Positions 25,376 to 35,431 of a stretch of 64,000 nt of DNA are shown piece by piece; within the stretch, counting starts at the first letter, position 1, and the number at the start of each line of letters is the position of its first letter. Under the pieces are notes generated by a model that was not told the origin of the DNA, ran no database searches, and worked only from the letters and a program-made list of their open reading frames with translations. This DNA is from Mesorhizobium sp. WSM4311. GTDB lineage: Bacteria > Pseudomonadota > Alphaproteobacteria > Rhizobiales > Rhizobiaceae. Where the stretch lies: contig NZ_NSFV01000004.1 of the NCBI RefSeq assembly GCF_002295115.1, positions 558,001-622,000 of the forward strand, given 5' to 3'. The position numbers and the translations under genes are program-made.

Positions 25376-26335
25376 TTAAAGTTTGCGCAGCGCCACTTCC
25401 TCGACCAGATGGTCGGCGCCCTTGCGCAGGATGAGGTCGGCGCGGGCGCGGGTCGGCAGGATGTTCTCGCGCAAATTCTTCAGATTGATGTTGGACCACA
25501 GGCCTTCGGCGATGGCGCGCGCCGCTTCCTCCGAAAGCTGCGAGTAGCGGTGGAAGAAGGAGTCCGGATTGCGGAAGGCGGTCTCGCGCAGCCGCATGAA
25601 GCGCGAGATGTACCATTCGTGGATCAGCTTCTCGTCGGCATCGATATAGATGGCGAAGTCGAAAAAGTCGGACAGGAAGGGCACGATCTTGCCGTCCTGC
25701 GGCAACTTGCCCGGCTGCAGGACATTGATGCCTTCGAAGATCAGAATGTCGGGCCGGTCGATGGTGACGAACTCGCCGGGAATGACGTCATAGGTGAGGT
25801 GGGAATAGACCGGCGCGCGGACATCCGGCAGCGCCGACTTGATGCCCGAGAGGAAACGCAGCAGCGCGCCGACGTCGTAACTGTCGGGAAAGCCCTTGCG
25901 TTCCATCAGGTTCTCGCGGCGCAGCACCTCATTGGGCAGCAGGAAACCGTCGGTGGTGATGAGATCGACCTTGGGGCTCGACGGCCAGCGCGCCAGAAGC
26001 TCCTTCAGCACGCGTGCGGTGGTCGATTTGCCGACGGCGACGGAGCCCGCGATGCCGATGATGAACGGCGTCTTGACGATGTCGACGGCGTTGAAGAAGG
26101 CCTGGCGCTGCCGGAACAAGAGCTGGCTCGCCTCGACATGGGCGGACAGAAGCCGCGACAACGACAGATAGATGCGCTTGACCTCCTCAAGGTCGACCGG
26201 ATCGTTGAGCGAACGCAGGCGGCGGAACTCGTCCTCGCTCAGCGTCAGTGGCGTGTCGGCGCGGAATTGCGACCATTGCTCGGCCGAGAAGAAGCGAAAG
26301 GGGGAATATTTCTCGGTTGGCGCGAGCTGATCCAT
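25376..26335 (-). CDS. coaA: type I pantothenate kinase
   Basis: The 319-residue CoaA contains the P-loop GSVAVGKS at residues 97-104, then TTDGFL and KGFPDSYD, conserved in bacterial type I pantothenate kinases. It catalyses the first committed step of coenzyme A synthesis, ATP plus pantothenate to 4'-phosphopantothenate. It is followed upstream on the same strand by hisE at 24 bp, so it is probably the last gene of the his transcript. This neighbourhood (coaA next to hisE) is common in Rhizobiales. Confidence 0.96.
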   Translation of the reverse strand: MDQLAPTEKYSPFRFFSAEQWSQFRADTPLTLSEDEFRRLRSLNDPVDLEEVKRIYLSLSRLLSAHVEASQLLFRQRQAFFNAVDIVKTPFIIGIAGSVAVGKSTTARVLKELLARWPSSPKVDLITTDGFLLPNEVLRRENLMERKGFPDSYDVGALLRFLSGIKSALPDVRAPVYSHLTYDVIPGEFVTIDRPDILIFEGINVLQPGKLPQDGKIVPFLSDFFDFAIYIDADEKLIHEWYISRFMRLRETAFRNPDSFFHRYSQLSEEAARAIAEGLWSNINLKNLRENILPTRARADLILRKGADHLVEEVALRKL

Positions 26336-26359
26336 CGAGATTCCTGCCCTCCCTCGCGG

Positions 26360-26683
26360 TCAGCCCTTGGGCCGTGACGCCTTCTCGGCGATGCCCGAAC
26401 GCCCGGTGCGGCTTTCAAGCTCCTTGAGCACGTCGCTCAGCGGAACACCCGAGAGGCCGAGGACGACGAGCCAATGATATATAAGATCGGCACTTTCGGA
26501 AACGAGCCCCTGTCTGTCGCCCTTGACGGCGGCAATCACCGTCTCGACCGCCTCCTCGCCGAGTTTCTGGGCGGCCTTGTCGATACCGCGCGCGAACAGT
26601 TTCGCTGTCCAGGAATCCGGGTCGCCGGAATGGGCGCGGTCCCTGATGGTTGTCTCCAGGTCGGAGAACGAAAATTCAGCCAT
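26360..26683 (-). CDS. hisE: phosphoribosyl-ATP diphosphatase
   Basis: The 107-residue MazG-fold protein has the HisE signature [19 protein letters not shown] and [12 protein letters not shown], with the acidic metal-binding residues of the family. It hydrolyses phosphoribosyl-ATP to phosphoribosyl-AMP in histidine biosynthesis. It is a stand-alone HisE, as in other alphaproteobacteria, with no fused HisI. The hisF stop codon lies 35 bp upstream. Confidence 0.96.
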   Translation of the reverse strand: MAEFSFSDLETTIRDRAHSGDPDSWTAKLFARGIDKAAQKLGEEAVETVIAAVKGDRQGLVSESADLIYHWLVVLGLSGVPLSDVLKELESRTGRSGIAEKASRPKG

Positions 26684-26718
26684 GGCGCCTGGGGCCCTTT
26701 TCTTAGCCGGAACAGCCT

Positions 26719-27510
26719 CTAGGGCCGATCGCCCGAGGAGTCCAGCCGCATCGGCAGCCCCGCGGCGGCCATATGCGCCTTGGCCTGGGCGATCGTGTAG
26801 GTGCCGAAATGGAAGATCGAGGCCGCCAGCACCGCGCCGGCATGGCCGTCGCGAATGCCTTCGACCAGGTGATCCAGCGTGCCAACGCCGCCCGAAGCGA
26901 TGACCGGCGCGCGCACCGCATCAGCGATCGCACGTGTCAGCGCGATGTCGTAGCCGGCCTTGGTGCCGTCGCGGTCCATCGAGGTCAACAGGATCTCGCC
27001 GGCGCCTCGATCGACCATTTGACGCGCGAATTCGACCGCGTCGATGCCGGTCTTCTCGCGCCCGCCATGGGTGAAGATCTCCCAGCGGTCGGGCTCGCCG
27101 ATACCGGACACTTTCTTGGCGTCGATGGCGACAACGATGCACTGGTTGCCGAACTTGTCGGCGGCTTCGGCGACGAAATCCGGGTTCTTCACCGCCGCCG
27201 TATTGATCGACACCTTGTCGGCGCCGGCCAGAAGCAGCTTCCTGATGTCGGCGACCTGGCGCACGCCGCCGCCGACAGTCAGCGGCATGAAGCACTGCTC
27301 GGCGGTGCGGGCGATGACATCGAAGATGGTTTCACGGTTGTCGGACGAGGCGGTGATGTCGAGAAAGCAGAGCTCGTCGGCACCGGCGGCGTCATAGGCC
27401 TTGGCCGCCTCGACCGGATCGCCGGCATCGATGAGGTCGACGAAGTTGACGCCCTTGACGACGCGGCCGTCCTTGACGTCGAGGCATGGGATGACACGGG
27501 CTTTCAGCAT
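26719..27510 (-). CDS. hisF: imidazole glycerol phosphate synthase, cyclase subunit
   Basis: The 263-residue TIM barrel begins [23 protein letters not shown], the phosphate/catalytic Asp (CLDV) of HisF, with the second catalytic Asp in the [12 protein letters not shown] segment. It forms imidazole glycerol phosphate and AICAR using ammonia from HisH. The start codon overlaps the stop of the arginase-family gene by one base (TGATG). The much longer open frame upstream is an out-of-frame reading of that gene. Confidence 0.97.
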   Translation of the reverse strand: MLKARVIPCLDVKDGRVVKGVNFVDLIDAGDPVEAAKAYDAAGADELCFLDITASSDNRETIFDVIARTAEQCFMPLTVGGGVRQVADIRKLLLAGADKVSINTAAVKNPDFVAEAADKFGNQCIVVAIDAKKVSGIGEPDRWEIFTHGGREKTGIDAVEFARQMVDRGAGEILLTSMDRDGTKAGYDIALTRAIADAVRAPVIASGGVGTLDHLVEGIRDGHAGAVLAASIFHFGTYTIAQAKAHMAAAGLPMRLDSSGDRP

Positions 27511-28346
27511 CAGCGGCCCTCTATTGTGGCGATGAGATCGTTGAGCAGCTCGCCGACCAGCGGCGGGACGTCGCCCTGCGCGTCGAAGGCCGGATCGTAG
27601 GCGGAAATAGTGATGCCGACGACCGGAATGGCAAGGGCCATGGCGCAGGCCGCGTCGCGCAATTGTTCCGGGCTTGGCCCGCCTGAAATTGCGTAGCGGT
27701 TGGCCTGCAGCTCCTTGGGGTCGTGCACGTCGAGGTCGAGATGCATGTGCACGCTTTTGGCGCCTGCGGCCTTCAGCTTCGCGGTTGCCGGCCCCACGCC
27801 GGGACATTCGGTGCGGACCACCGGCAAGGTCTTGAGGAGCTCTTCCTCGGCCGGATCGAGATCGCGGGCGTTGAGAAGCACGCAGCGCGAGGGATCGATC
27901 GGCTTGAAGCCTGGAATGGCCGCTGCCATCGGGCGCCAGCACAGGCCAAGCACGGTCGCCAGCGCCATGCCGTCGAGAAAGCCGTAGACGGAGGTCTCGG
28001 GCGTGTTGAGGTCGCCATGCTGGTCGGCCCAGATGATCGCATCGGCGCCCGCGCCGGCGACCGCACCGGCTGATGTCAGGCAGTTTCCAGCGAGCACGAT
28101 GGGGAACCGTCCCCTGTCGATGGCAATGCGGACCTCGCCAGAGACGGCGTTGCAGACGGCGAAACCGGTGGCGATCTCGCGTTCCTGGTCGTCACCGACC
28201 CTGCCGATATCCGCGACCGCGACCTCGTGGCCGGCAATGGTCAGGGCGTCGACCAGGCCGCCTGCGATCAGCGCGTCCGGGCCCTGGCCCATGCCGCCGT
28301 GATAGTGGCCGCTGTCATAGGAGGCCAGGATGAGGGTGATTTTCAC
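27510..28346 (-). CDS. arginase/ureohydrolase-family protein inside the his operon
   Basis: The 278-residue protein has the ureohydrolase fold motifs DQHGD (residues 108-112) and DLDVHDP (204-210), which supply most of the binuclear metal ligands. The first motif, usually GGDHS, reads GNCLTS (87-92), so the metal-A histidine is missing. It might bind one metal or have another activity; arginase, agmatinase or formimidoylglutamase cannot be assumed. It starts with GTG that overlaps the hisA stop by 4 bp, and its own stop overlaps the hisF start, so it is tightly coupled into the his operon. Confidence 0.82.
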   Translation of the reverse strand: MKITLILASYDSGHYHGGMGQGPDALIAGGLVDALTIAGHEVAVADIGRVGDDQEREIATGFAVCNAVSGEVRIAIDRGRFPIVLAGNCLTSAGAVAGAGADAIIWADQHGDLNTPETSVYGFLDGMALATVLGLCWRPMAAAIPGFKPIDPSRCVLLNARDLDPAEEELLKTLPVVRTECPGVGPATAKLKAAGAKSVHMHLDLDVHDPKELQANRYAISGGPSPEQLRDAACAMALAIPVVGITISAYDPAFDAQGDVPPLVGELLNDLIATIEGR

Positions 28347-29092
28347 GATTTCGCCTCCGCCGCGGGCCGGCCCTGCAGGATCGCCAGCGCCTCGGCCGGA
28401 TCGATGCGGCCGTCATAGAGCGCGCGGCCGGAAATTGCGCCTTCGAGCTTCCGTGCATCGGGCATCGTCATGCGCACGATGTCGGCGATCGAGGCGAGGC
28501 CGCCCGAAGCGATGACCGGGATCGACACGGCCTCGGCGAGGTCGATGGTGGCGTCCCAGTTGATGCCAGTCAGCACGCCGTCGCGATCGATGTCGGTGTA
28601 GATGATGGCGGCCACGCCGGCACCCTCGAATTTCCTCGCCAGTTCGACGACGCCGAGGCTCGACGCCTCGGCCCAGCCCTCGACGGCCACCTTGCCGCCC
28701 TTGGCGTCGATGCCGACGGCGACCTTGCCCGGGAAAGCCTTGCAGGCCTGCCTGACCAGGTCGGGATCGCGCACCGCCACCGTGCCGAGGATGACGCGGG
28801 CCAGCCCCCGGTCGAGCCAGTCCTCGATCTGGGCCAGCGTGCGGATGCCGCCGCCGAGCTGCACCGGGTTCTTCGTCGCCTTGAGGATGGCGCCGACCGC
28901 CGCGCTGTTGACGCTCTGGCCCTGGAAGGCGCCGTTGAGGTCGACGACGTGCAGCCATTGGAAACCCTGGTCCTCGAAGGCTTTTGCCTGCGCGGCGGGA
29001 TCATCGTTGTAGATGGTCGCGGTCGCCATATCGCCCTGCTTCAGGCGCACGCATTTGCCGTCCTTGAGGTCGATGGCAGGAAACAGGATCAC
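28343..29092 (-). CDS. hisA: phosphoribosylformimino-5-aminoimidazole carboxamide ribotide isomerase
   Basis: The 249-residue TIM barrel has the HisA signature at its start, [16 protein letters not shown], with the catalytic Asp8, and [16 protein letters not shown] containing the second catalytic Asp. It performs the Amadori rearrangement of ProFAR to PRFAR, the substrate of HisFH. It lies 26 bp downstream of hisH and its stop overlaps the GTG start of the arginase-family gene. Confidence 0.97.
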   Translation of the reverse strand: MILFPAIDLKDGKCVRLKQGDMATATIYNDDPAAQAKAFEDQGFQWLHVVDLNGAFQGQSVNSAAVGAILKATKNPVQLGGGIRTLAQIEDWLDRGLARVILGTVAVRDPDLVRQACKAFPGKVAVGIDAKGGKVAVEGWAEASSLGVVELARKFEGAGVAAIIYTDIDRDGVLTGINWDATIDLAEAVSIPVIASGGLASIADIVRMTMPDARKLEGAISGRALYDGRIDPAEALAILQGRPAAEAKS

Positions 29093-29118
29093 GATTCAAG
29101 CGCCTTCTTGCTCATGCT

Positions 29119-29769
29119 CTAGGGCCTCCAGCGCAGGAAATTGGTGATCAGCGCCAGGCCGAGCGCCTGGCTCTTTTCGGGATGGAACTGCGTGCCAACG
29201 AGATTGTCGCGGGCGACGGCCGCCGTCACCGGACCACCATAGTCGGCGACGGCCACAACCTCGTCCGGCTTTTTCGCGTCGAGATGGTAGGAATGGACGA
29301 AATAGGCGTGCAGCCCGTCTGGTCCGGTCGGGATGCCGGTAAACAGCGGGTGCTGGCGCCTGAGCTCGATCGTGTTCCAGCCGATCTGCGGGATCTTCAG
29401 CGCGGGATCAGTGGGTGTGATCTCCTTGACGTCGCCTGATATCCAGCCGAAGCCATGGGTGACGGTCTTTTCCAGGCCGCGCTCAGACATCAGCTGCATG
29501 CCGACGCAGATGCCGAGGAAGGGCCGGCCCTTGGCGATCGCGACGTCCTCGACCGCCTCCCACATGCCGTCGACGGCACGCAGGCCGGCCGCGCAGTCGG
29601 CATAGGCGCCGACGCCGGGCAGGACGATGCGGTCGGCGCTGCGCACCCGGTCGGCATCGGCCGTCAGGTCGATCTCGGCCGATATGCCGGCTTCGCGCGC
29701 GGCTCGCTCGAAGGCCTTGGTGGCCGAGCGCAGATTGCCCGAGCCGTAGTCGATGATTGCTACCCGCAT
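29119..29769 (-). CDS. hisH: imidazole glycerol phosphate synthase, glutamine amidotransferase subunit
   Basis: The 216-residue class I amidotransferase has the nucleophile loop [11 protein letters not shown] (Cys) and a C-terminal QFHPEKS with the His/Glu of the triad. The N-terminal [13 protein letters not shown] is typical of HisH. It supplies ammonia from glutamine to HisF. It is one base from the stop of the DUF2628 gene. Confidence 0.97.
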   Translation of the reverse strand: MRVAIIDYGSGNLRSATKAFERAAREAGISAEIDLTADADRVRSADRIVLPGVGAYADCAAGLRAVDGMWEAVEDVAIAKGRPFLGICVGMQLMSERGLEKTVTHGFGWISGDVKEITPTDPALKIPQIGWNTIELRRQHPLFTGIPTGPDGLHAYFVHSYHLDAKKPDEVVAVADYGGPVTAAVARDNLVGTQFHPEKSQALGLALITNFLRWRP

Positions 29770-29770
29770 G

Positions 29771-30247
29771 TCAGTGCCGTCCCGGTATGTGGGTCAGGCC
29801 CAGCGCCATGCCCGGCTGCGCCGGGCGCGCCAGGGCGGCATCGGGGACGATGCGCGGCGGCGGCGTGATTTCCTCCGCGTGCCCCTCGACCTCCAGCGCA
29901 TAGCGGATGTCGGCATCGTCGAGCCGGCCGGCCTGAACCACGCCCCATTCATGCCAGCCGCGCCGGCGAAGGGCCGCGATGCGCAACCCCTGCCCTTCCA
30001 GGCCGACATAGAACGAAACCAGGAGCGACAGCAGCGAACTTGCCAATCCAAGGCCAAGGTTTTCCCCTGCCATCGAAAGCAGGCCCATGACGACGAAGGC
30101 AAGTCCGGCCTCGATCCACAGCCGGTGCCAGGCGAGCCATAGCGGCGGTACCAGCAGGCCGAGCCAGGTGAAGCCGTCGCGGATCAAGGCCGTTGCATCG
30201 ACCTTCTCGCTGCGGCCGGGCGGTTGCATCACAACATAGGTGGCCAT
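29771..30247 (-). CDS. DUF2628 family membrane protein
   Basis: The 158-residue protein has an N-terminal soluble segment and two or three hydrophobic helices ([23 protein letters not shown]; a second around [17 protein letters not shown] and a third after it), then a soluble C-terminal tail. This layout, including the [17 protein letters not shown] segment, matches DUF2628 proteins found inside alphaproteobacterial his operons. Function is unknown. It is embedded between hisB (3-bp gap) and hisH (1-bp gap), so it is co-expressed with histidine synthesis. Confidence 0.75.
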   Translation of the reverse strand: MATYVVMQPPGRSEKVDATALIRDGFTWLGLLVPPLWLAWHRLWIEAGLAFVVMGLLSMAGENLGLGLASSLLSLLVSFYVGLEGQGLRIAALRRRGWHEWGVVQAGRLDDADIRYALEVEGHAEEITPPPRIVPDAALARPAQPGMALGLTHIPGRH

Positions 30248-30250
30248 GGC

Positions 30251-30850
30251 CTATCCCTTCAACGATCCCTTGGTGGAGGGAACCGCGTCCGGCTGGCGCG
30301 GGTCGGGCTCGAGTGCGGCACGCAGCGCACGCGCCACCGCCTTGAAGCAGGTCTCGGCGATGTGGTGGTTGTTGGCGCCGTAATGGTTGGTGACATGCAG
30401 CGTGATGCCGGCATTCTGGGCCAGAGCCTGGAAGAATTCCCGCACCAGTTCGGTGTCGAAGGTGCCGATCTTGGGGGACGAGAAGGACACGTTCCAGACC
30501 AGGAACGGCCGGCCGGACACGTCGATCGCCGCGCGCGTCAGCGTCTCGTCCATGGCAAGGTCGATCGAGGCATAGCGCATGATGCCGCGCCGCTCGCCCA
30601 GTGCCTTGGTCAAGGCCTGGCCGAGCGCGATGCCGGTGTCCTCGACCGTGTGGTGGTCGTCTATGTGCAGGTCGCCCTTGGCCGTCACCGTCATGTCGAT
30701 CAGCGAATGGCGCGAAAGCTGGTCGAGCATATGGTCGAAGAAGCCGACGCCCGTGGCGATATCGGATTTGCCCGAACCGTCGACATGGACCGACACCGAG
30801 ATGTCGGTTTCCTTGGTCTTGCGGCTGGCTTCGGCGAAACGGGGCGCCAT
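30251..30850 (-). CDS. hisB: imidazoleglycerol-phosphate dehydratase
   Basis: The 199-residue monofunctional HisB has the two metal-binding histidine clusters, [10 protein letters not shown] and [15 protein letters not shown] near residues 45-80, and the repeats [14 protein letters not shown] near the C-terminus. It dehydrates imidazole glycerol phosphate. It is the first gene of the minus-strand his operon and is divergent from hslV across a 237-bp region. Confidence 0.97.
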   Translation of the reverse strand: MAPRFAEASRKTKETDISVSVHVDGSGKSDIATGVGFFDHMLDQLSRHSLIDMTVTAKGDLHIDDHHTVEDTGIALGQALTKALGERRGIMRYASIDLAMDETLTRAAIDVSGRPFLVWNVSFSSPKIGTFDTELVREFFQALAQNAGITLHVTNHYGANNHHIAETCFKAVARALRAALEPDPRQPDAVPSTKGSLKG

Positions 30851-30994
30851 GACCTTGTCCTTGTCTCAGGGTTTCAAAGCTCCGCGGACGAGCTTCGAAC
30901 ATTCACCGGCTTGAAAACGAAAGCCTTCTATCAGCATGATCCGGCGATTGCCAGTTGCCTCGGACAGAGGTATCGGCCTTGCCGGAGGGGCGAT

Positions 30995-31022
30995 TTGCAA
31001 TCATTGGTCCCATGCATACATA
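30995..31022 (+). promoter_or_regulatory. possible sigma-70-type promoter of hslV
   Basis: TTGCAA at 30995-31000 and TACATA at 31017-31022 are separated by 16 bases, 65 bp before the hslV start. This is a weak-consensus match found by eye. I looked for a heat-shock promoter in the same region and found CTTGAAA but no well-spaced -10. Confidence 0.25.
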
Positions 31023-31087
31023 TGGCCGATAAAATCACTCGTACCGCGCCAATCGCCTTTTGGGATCGCGCGAATCGGAGCCAATAA

Positions 31088-31639
31088 ATGTCTGATAATC
31101 TGACCATGCACGCCACGACCATCGTGACGGTGCGCAAGGGCAACAAGGTGGTGATCGCCGGCGACGGCCAGGTCAGCCTTGGCCAGACCATCATGAAGGG
31201 CAATGCCCGCAAGGTCCGCCGCATCGGCAAGGGGGGCAATGTGATCGCCGGTTTCGCCGGCGCTACCGCCGATGCCTTCACGCTGCTGGAACGGCTGGAA
31301 GCCAAGCTCGAACAATATCCCGACCAGCTGACGCGCGCCTGCGTCGAGCTCGCCAAGGACTGGCGCACCGACCGCTATCTGCGCCGGCTGGAGGCGATGA
31401 TGCTGGTGGCCGACAAGTCGGTCTCGCTGGCGCTGACCGGCACCGGCGACGTGCTCGAACCCGAACATGGCGTCATGGCCATCGGTTCGGGCGGCAATTA
31501 CGCGCTGGCCGCGGCGCGGGCGCTGATGGACTCCGACAAGGATGCCGAGGAGATCGCCCGCAAGGCGATGCAGATCGCCTCCGACATCTGCGTCTACACC
31601 AACAACAACTTCGTCGTCGAAACGCTCGATGCCGCTTGA
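31088..31639 (+). CDS. hslV: ATP-dependent protease subunit HslV
   Basis: The 183-residue proteasome-like peptidase carries a nine-residue leader before the TTIVTVRKG motif; the catalytic threonine is expected to be Thr10 after processing. [10 protein letters not shown] and [15 protein letters not shown] are conserved HslV segments. It forms the proteolytic chamber of HslUV (ClpQY). Its partner hslU is 2.3 kb downstream, beyond three intervening genes in the same direction, an expanded version of the usual hslVU arrangement. Confidence 0.97.
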   Translation: MSDNLTMHATTIVTVRKGNKVVIAGDGQVSLGQTIMKGNARKVRRIGKGGNVIAGFAGATADAFTLLERLEAKLEQYPDQLTRACVELAKDWRTDRYLRRLEAMMLVADKSVSLALTGTGDVLEPEHGVMAIGSGGNYALAAARALMDSDKDAEEIARKAMQIASDICVYTNNNFVVETLDAA

Positions 31640-32144
31640 GCAGGCCGTGCTCTACGATTTTCGGCCGGTGACGGAAAAAGACCTGCCGATGATCGCCGGC
31701 TGGCTTGCCGAACCGCATGTCGCGGAATGGTGGAACGACCCCGAGACGGAAATCGCCGAGATTCGCGATCATATCGACTCGATTTCGGTCGAGCCGCTGA
31801 TCGTCGAACTCGACGGCAAACCGATCGCCTATCTGCAGAGCTACGACCCGCATCTGGAAGACGACCACCCCTATGCCGACCAGCCGTTCGGCACGCTCGG
31901 CATCGACCTGTCGATCGGCCCGCCGGAACTGGTCGGCCTCGGTCACGGCTCGGCGATCGTGCGGCAATTCGTCGAGCAGCTGTTCGAGGAAGGCGTGCCG
32001 CGCGTCATCATCGACCCCGACCCGGGCAATGCTCGGGCCATCCGGGCCTATGAAAAGGCTGGCTTTGTTGCCTTTGACACCAGAACATCGGAGTTCGGCC
32101 CGGCGTTGATGATGGCGCGCGACGCGCCGCAGGAGCCCGATTGA
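31629..32144 (+). CDS. GNAT family N-acetyltransferase (AAC(6')-like)
   Basis: The 171-residue protein has the GNAT fold, with [17 protein letters not shown] near the start, as in aminoglycoside 6'-N-acetyltransferase-like proteins, an acetyl-CoA-binding [16 protein letters not shown], and the C-terminal [17 protein letters not shown] motif. The substrate is not predictable; similarity to AAC(6') does not by itself mean drug resistance. Its ATG lies inside the last codons of hslV (11-bp overlap), so it is translationally coupled. Confidence 0.85.
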   Translation: MPLEQAVLYDFRPVTEKDLPMIAGWLAEPHVAEWWNDPETEIAEIRDHIDSISVEPLIVELDGKPIAYLQSYDPHLEDDHPYADQPFGTLGIDLSIGPPELVGLGHGSAIVRQFVEQLFEEGVPRVIIDPDPGNARAIRAYEKAGFVAFDTRTSEFGPALMMARDAPQEPD

Positions 32145-33301
32145 TCAGCGCCGAAACACTCGACAAAGCAGTCGCGAGAGGTTTGATCTCGCAGACCCTG
32201 CGCGATCAGTTGGAGGCCATGGAACGCGCGGGCGCTCTCGCCCCCGAGGCCGGGCGCGCCGATGACGAGGGTGACGAGGAAAACCTGCGGCTGGTCGGCG
32301 GCGGCAACGATCTGTTCGTCACCGTGGGAACCGTTCTGCTTAGCGCCGGCTTCTTCTTTGTCCTCACCACCTTGCTTCCAGGCCAGACATTCTGGATCGC
32401 TGGCATCCTCGCGGTTTTCGCCTGGGGGCTCGCCGAAATTGTCACGCGTCAGCACCGGATGAAATTATCGTCGTCCGTGCTTGCCCTGATTTTCATGGCC
32501 GCCATTCTGGTCGCTCTGGCGCTACGGGTGGAGGCCAGCTTCGGCATACGCAAGCCGGAGACGATCTGGCAGCTATTGGCGTTGCGCCAGACGGCGTCCC
32601 GGGCCGGATATCTGTTCCTGGGCGGAGGAATAATTGCGGCGGCGATCTATTTCTGGCGCTTTCGCGTCCCCATCATTGCCGGGGCTATCGCCATCGCCTT
32701 CACACTGCTTGCCTTCCTGCAAACGGCGATAATCCTGTATGACAGTGTGACAACGGGCGCGATTGCGCCGCCACGCCTTGAGGATGTTCCCGAACTGCTC
32801 CGCGCGGCCCTCTACATGCCGCTGGTCTGCGGCCTGATCGTGTTCGCGACGGGTGTGGCTTTTGACATTTACGACAGGGATCGACGCAAGATCTGGTCCG
32901 ATTGCGCCTTCTGGCTGCATGTCGTCTCGGCGCCTATGCTGGTGCATCCGCTCTTTATCATGGCAACCGGGCAGAACGTCGTATTCGGACATATCGCGCC
33001 GGACGCCAATGCAACCATCATGCTGGCGGTCCTGATCCTCGGCTTCCTCTATCTCGCGCTCGCCATAGACCGCCGTTCGCTTCTGGTTCCTACATTGGCT
33101 TACTTCGGCTCGCTGGGTATCTATTATCTGGTGAATTCAGCCTCCGATTCGACGGGTATCCCGCCTTTTGCCTTGATCCTGGTCGTTGTCGGCGCGCTGA
33201 TTATTCTTTTCGGGGCTGGCTGGCAGCGTATTCGGCGGATTGTCGTCAAACCCACTTTGCCGGCGGCCGTGATCCGCCGGCTACCGCCGCTGAAGGCGTG
33301 A
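32141..33301 (+). CDS. DUF2157-like multi-spanning membrane protein
   Basis: The 386-residue protein has a cytoplasmic N-terminus ([16 protein letters not shown], the usual DUF2157 opening) followed by about ten hydrophobic helices from residue 60 to near the end. It starts with TTG overlapping the stop of the acetyltransferase gene (TTGA). The base composition looks slightly less GC-biased than neighbours, judged only by eye. Function unknown. Being placed between hslV and hslU is unusual and suggests insertion into that operon. Confidence 0.62.
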   Translation: MISAETLDKAVARGLISQTLRDQLEAMERAGALAPEAGRADDEGDEENLRLVGGGNDLFVTVGTVLLSAGFFFVLTTLLPGQTFWIAGILAVFAWGLAEIVTRQHRMKLSSSVLALIFMAAILVALALRVEASFGIRKPETIWQLLALRQTASRAGYLFLGGGIIAAAIYFWRFRVPIIAGAIAIAFTLLAFLQTAIILYDSVTTGAIAPPRLEDVPELLRAALYMPLVCGLIVFATGVAFDIYDRDRRKIWSDCAFWLHVVSAPMLVHPLFIMATGQNVVFGHIAPDANATIMLAVLILGFLYLALAIDRRSLLVPTLAYFGSLGIYYLVNSASDSTGIPPFALILVVVGALIILFGAGWQRIRRIVVKPTLPAAVIRRLPPLKA

Positions 33302-33350
33302 CGGGCTTTGTGATGGTCGAGACGGCGACGCGGAAGAGGGGCAATAGGGC

Positions 33351-33950
33351 ATGATCGCATCCGTCGGGGACAAAGAGCTCTCGGCCTACGAAAACAGCTG
33401 GCGGATGGGGTTGCTGATCGTTGCCGGCCTGATCATCGTCCAGGCCGTGACGCTCTATTTGATGGGCCACCCGCCGATCTGCACCTGCGGCTATGTCAAA
33501 CTGTGGCACGGCGTGGTGAACAGCTCCGAGAATTCCCAGCACATTTCCGACTGGTACACTTTCTCGCACATCATCCACGGCTTCCTGTTCTATGCCCTGG
33601 CGAGGTTCCTCTTTCCGCGTTCGCCGATCGGCTTGCGGCTGGCCTTCGCCGTCCTCATCGAGGGCGGCTGGGAATTGCTGGAGAACAGCCCGTTCATCAT
33701 CGACCGCTACCGCGCCGGCACCATCTCGCTCCACTATTATGGCGACAGCATCATCAATTCGGTGTCCGACACACTGGCCATGGTGCTGGGATTTGTGATG
33801 GCGCGAAGGCTACCTATATGGGTGATCGTCAGCCTCGCCATCCTCTTCGAACTGGGTACCGGCTATCTTATCCGGGACAATCTGACACTCAACGTGATCA
33901 TGCTGCTGCATCCGTTCGAGGCCATCAAGCAGTGGCAAAGTGGAATTTAG
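33351..33950 (+). CDS. UPF0314/DUF2585 family membrane protein
   Basis: The 199-residue protein has four or five hydrophobic helices and the family hallmarks [35 protein letters not shown] and the [20 protein letters not shown] segment. These conserved His, Asp, Glu and Cys residues on the membrane surface suggest a catalytic or metal site, though no function is established. The family is restricted mostly to Rhizobiales. It lies 4 bp before hslU. Confidence 0.88.
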   Translation: MIASVGDKELSAYENSWRMGLLIVAGLIIVQAVTLYLMGHPPICTCGYVKLWHGVVNSSENSQHISDWYTFSHIIHGFLFYALARFLFPRSPIGLRLAFAVLIEGGWELLENSPFIIDRYRAGTISLHYYGDSIINSVSDTLAMVLGFVMARRLPIWVIVSLAILFELGTGYLIRDNLTLNVIMLLHPFEAIKQWQSGI

Positions 33951-33954
33951 TGAT

Positions 33955-35265
33955 ATGAGCACATTCTCCCCCCGCGAAATCGTTTCGGAACTCGACCGCT
34001 TCATCATCGGCCAGAAGGACGCCAAACGCGCCGTGGCCATCGCCTTGCGCAACCGCTGGCGCCGCCAGCAGCTGGAAGGCCAGATGCGCGAAGAGGTGAT
34101 GCCGAAGAACATCCTGATGATCGGCCCGACCGGCGTCGGCAAGACCGAGATCTCGCGCCGCCTGGCGCGCCTTGCCGGCGCGCCCTTCGTCAAGGTCGAA
34201 GCGACCAAGTTCACCGAGGTCGGCTATGTCGGCCGTGACGTCGAGCAGATCATCCGTGACCTCGTCGAGATCGCCATCGGGCTCGTCCGCGAAAAGATGC
34301 GCGAGGACGTCAAGGCGCGCGCCCACATCAATGCAGAGGAACGCGTTCTGGAAGCGCTGGTCGGCAAGACCGCCAGCCCGGCGACGCGCGACTCTTTCCG
34401 CAAGAAGCTGCGCGACGGCGAGCTTGACGACAAGGAAATCGAGATCGAAGTGGCCGACACCGGCAATGGCGGCATGCCCGGCTTCGAGATTCCCGGCATG
34501 CCGGGCGCCAATATCGGCGTACTGAACATCAACGACATGCTGTCGAAGGCGATGGGCGGCAAGAAGACCAAGCTGCGCAAGACGACGGTAAAGGAATCCT
34601 ACGATCTGCTGGTCAGCGACGAGTCCGACAAGCTGCTCGACCAGGACGAGGTGGTGCGCCGGGCGCTCGATGCCGCGGAAAACGACGGGATCGTCTTCCT
34701 CGACGAAATCGACAAGATCGCCGCCAGGTCCGACATTTCCGGCGGCCCTTCGCGCGAAGGCGTGCAGCGCGACCTGCTGCCGCTGGTCGAGGGCACCACG
34801 GTGGCGACCAAATACGGGCCGTTGAAGACGGATCACATCCTGTTCATCGCCTCGGGCGCGTTCCACGTCTCGAAGCCATCCGACCTGTTGCCGGAATTGC
34901 AGGGCCGCCTGCCGATTCGCGTAGAACTGCGGGCCTTGGAGAAGCAAGATTTCGTCCGCATCCTGACCGAGACGGAAGCGAGCCTGATCAAGCAATATAT
35001 CGCGCTGATGAAGACCGAGGGTGTCGACCTGACCTTCACCGACGACGCCATCGATTCGCTGGCCGGCATTGCCGTCGACCTCAATGACAGCGTCGAGAAC
35101 ATCGGCGCCCGGCGGCTGCAGACGGTGATGGAGCGGGTGCTGGACGAAATTTCGTATGACGCGCCAGACCGCAACGGCACGTCGGTCACGATCGACGCCG
35201 CCTATGTGGAAAAGCATGTCGGCGACCTGTCGCGAAACACAGATTTGTCGCGATTCATCCTTTAA
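33955..35265 (+). CDS. hslU: ATP-dependent protease ATPase subunit HslU
   Basis: The 436-residue AAA+ unfoldase has the Walker A loop GPTGVGKT at residues 57-64, the inserted I-domain (about 110-245), Walker B in [12 protein letters not shown], and a C-terminal tail ending DLSRFIL that docks into HslV. It unfolds substrates for the HslV peptidase. The ATG giving [10 protein letters not shown] is preferred to five codons further upstream that overlap the DUF2585 stop. Confidence 0.97.
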   Translation: MSTFSPREIVSELDRFIIGQKDAKRAVAIALRNRWRRQQLEGQMREEVMPKNILMIGPTGVGKTEISRRLARLAGAPFVKVEATKFTEVGYVGRDVEQIIRDLVEIAIGLVREKMREDVKARAHINAEERVLEALVGKTASPATRDSFRKKLRDGELDDKEIEIEVADTGNGGMPGFEIPGMPGANIGVLNINDMLSKAMGGKKTKLRKTTVKESYDLLVSDESDKLLDQDEVVRRALDAAENDGIVFLDEIDKIAARSDISGGPSREGVQRDLLPLVEGTTVATKYGPLKTDHILFIASGAFHVSKPSDLLPELQGRLPIRVELRALEKQDFVRILTETEASLIKQYIALMKTEGVDLTFTDDAIDSLAGIAVDLNDSVENIGARRLQTVMERVLDEISYDAPDRNGTSVTIDAAYVEKHVGDLSRNTDLSRFIL

Positions 35266-35321
35266 AGCACGGCACCGGTTGATCCGGCGCCGGTTCAGGC
35301 AGCCGGCAGAACAATCATGTG

Positions 35322-35350
35322 TGGCCAGATGGTACCATCTGGCCACCTTT
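35322..35350 (+). terminator. palindrome after hslU
   Basis: A perfect 24-bp palindrome (TGGCCAGATGGT and its complement, 35322-35345) is followed by CCTTT. It lies 57 bp after the hslU stop. The absence of a loop and the short T-run make it a weak terminator or a binding site. Confidence 0.45.
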
Positions 35351-35431
35351 CGACTTGCCGGGTGAAGGGGCTCTCGACTCGACCCAGAGCACTACCCTAG
35401 TTTGCGCGGCAATACCTCTAGGCGGCGGCGC

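Noticed and set aside
30851..31087. Heat-shock (sigma-32) promoter for hslV
   Set aside because: CTTGAAA is present but no -10 with proper spacing follows, so the match is not convincing.
31629..32144. Aminoglycoside resistance gene
   Set aside because: The protein resembles AAC(6')-like GNAT enzymes, but it is a stable member of the hslVU locus with no mobile context, so resistance cannot be claimed.
33925..35346. 473-residue minus-strand frame across hslU
   Set aside because: The forward frame is an unambiguous HslU; the reverse translation has no motif.
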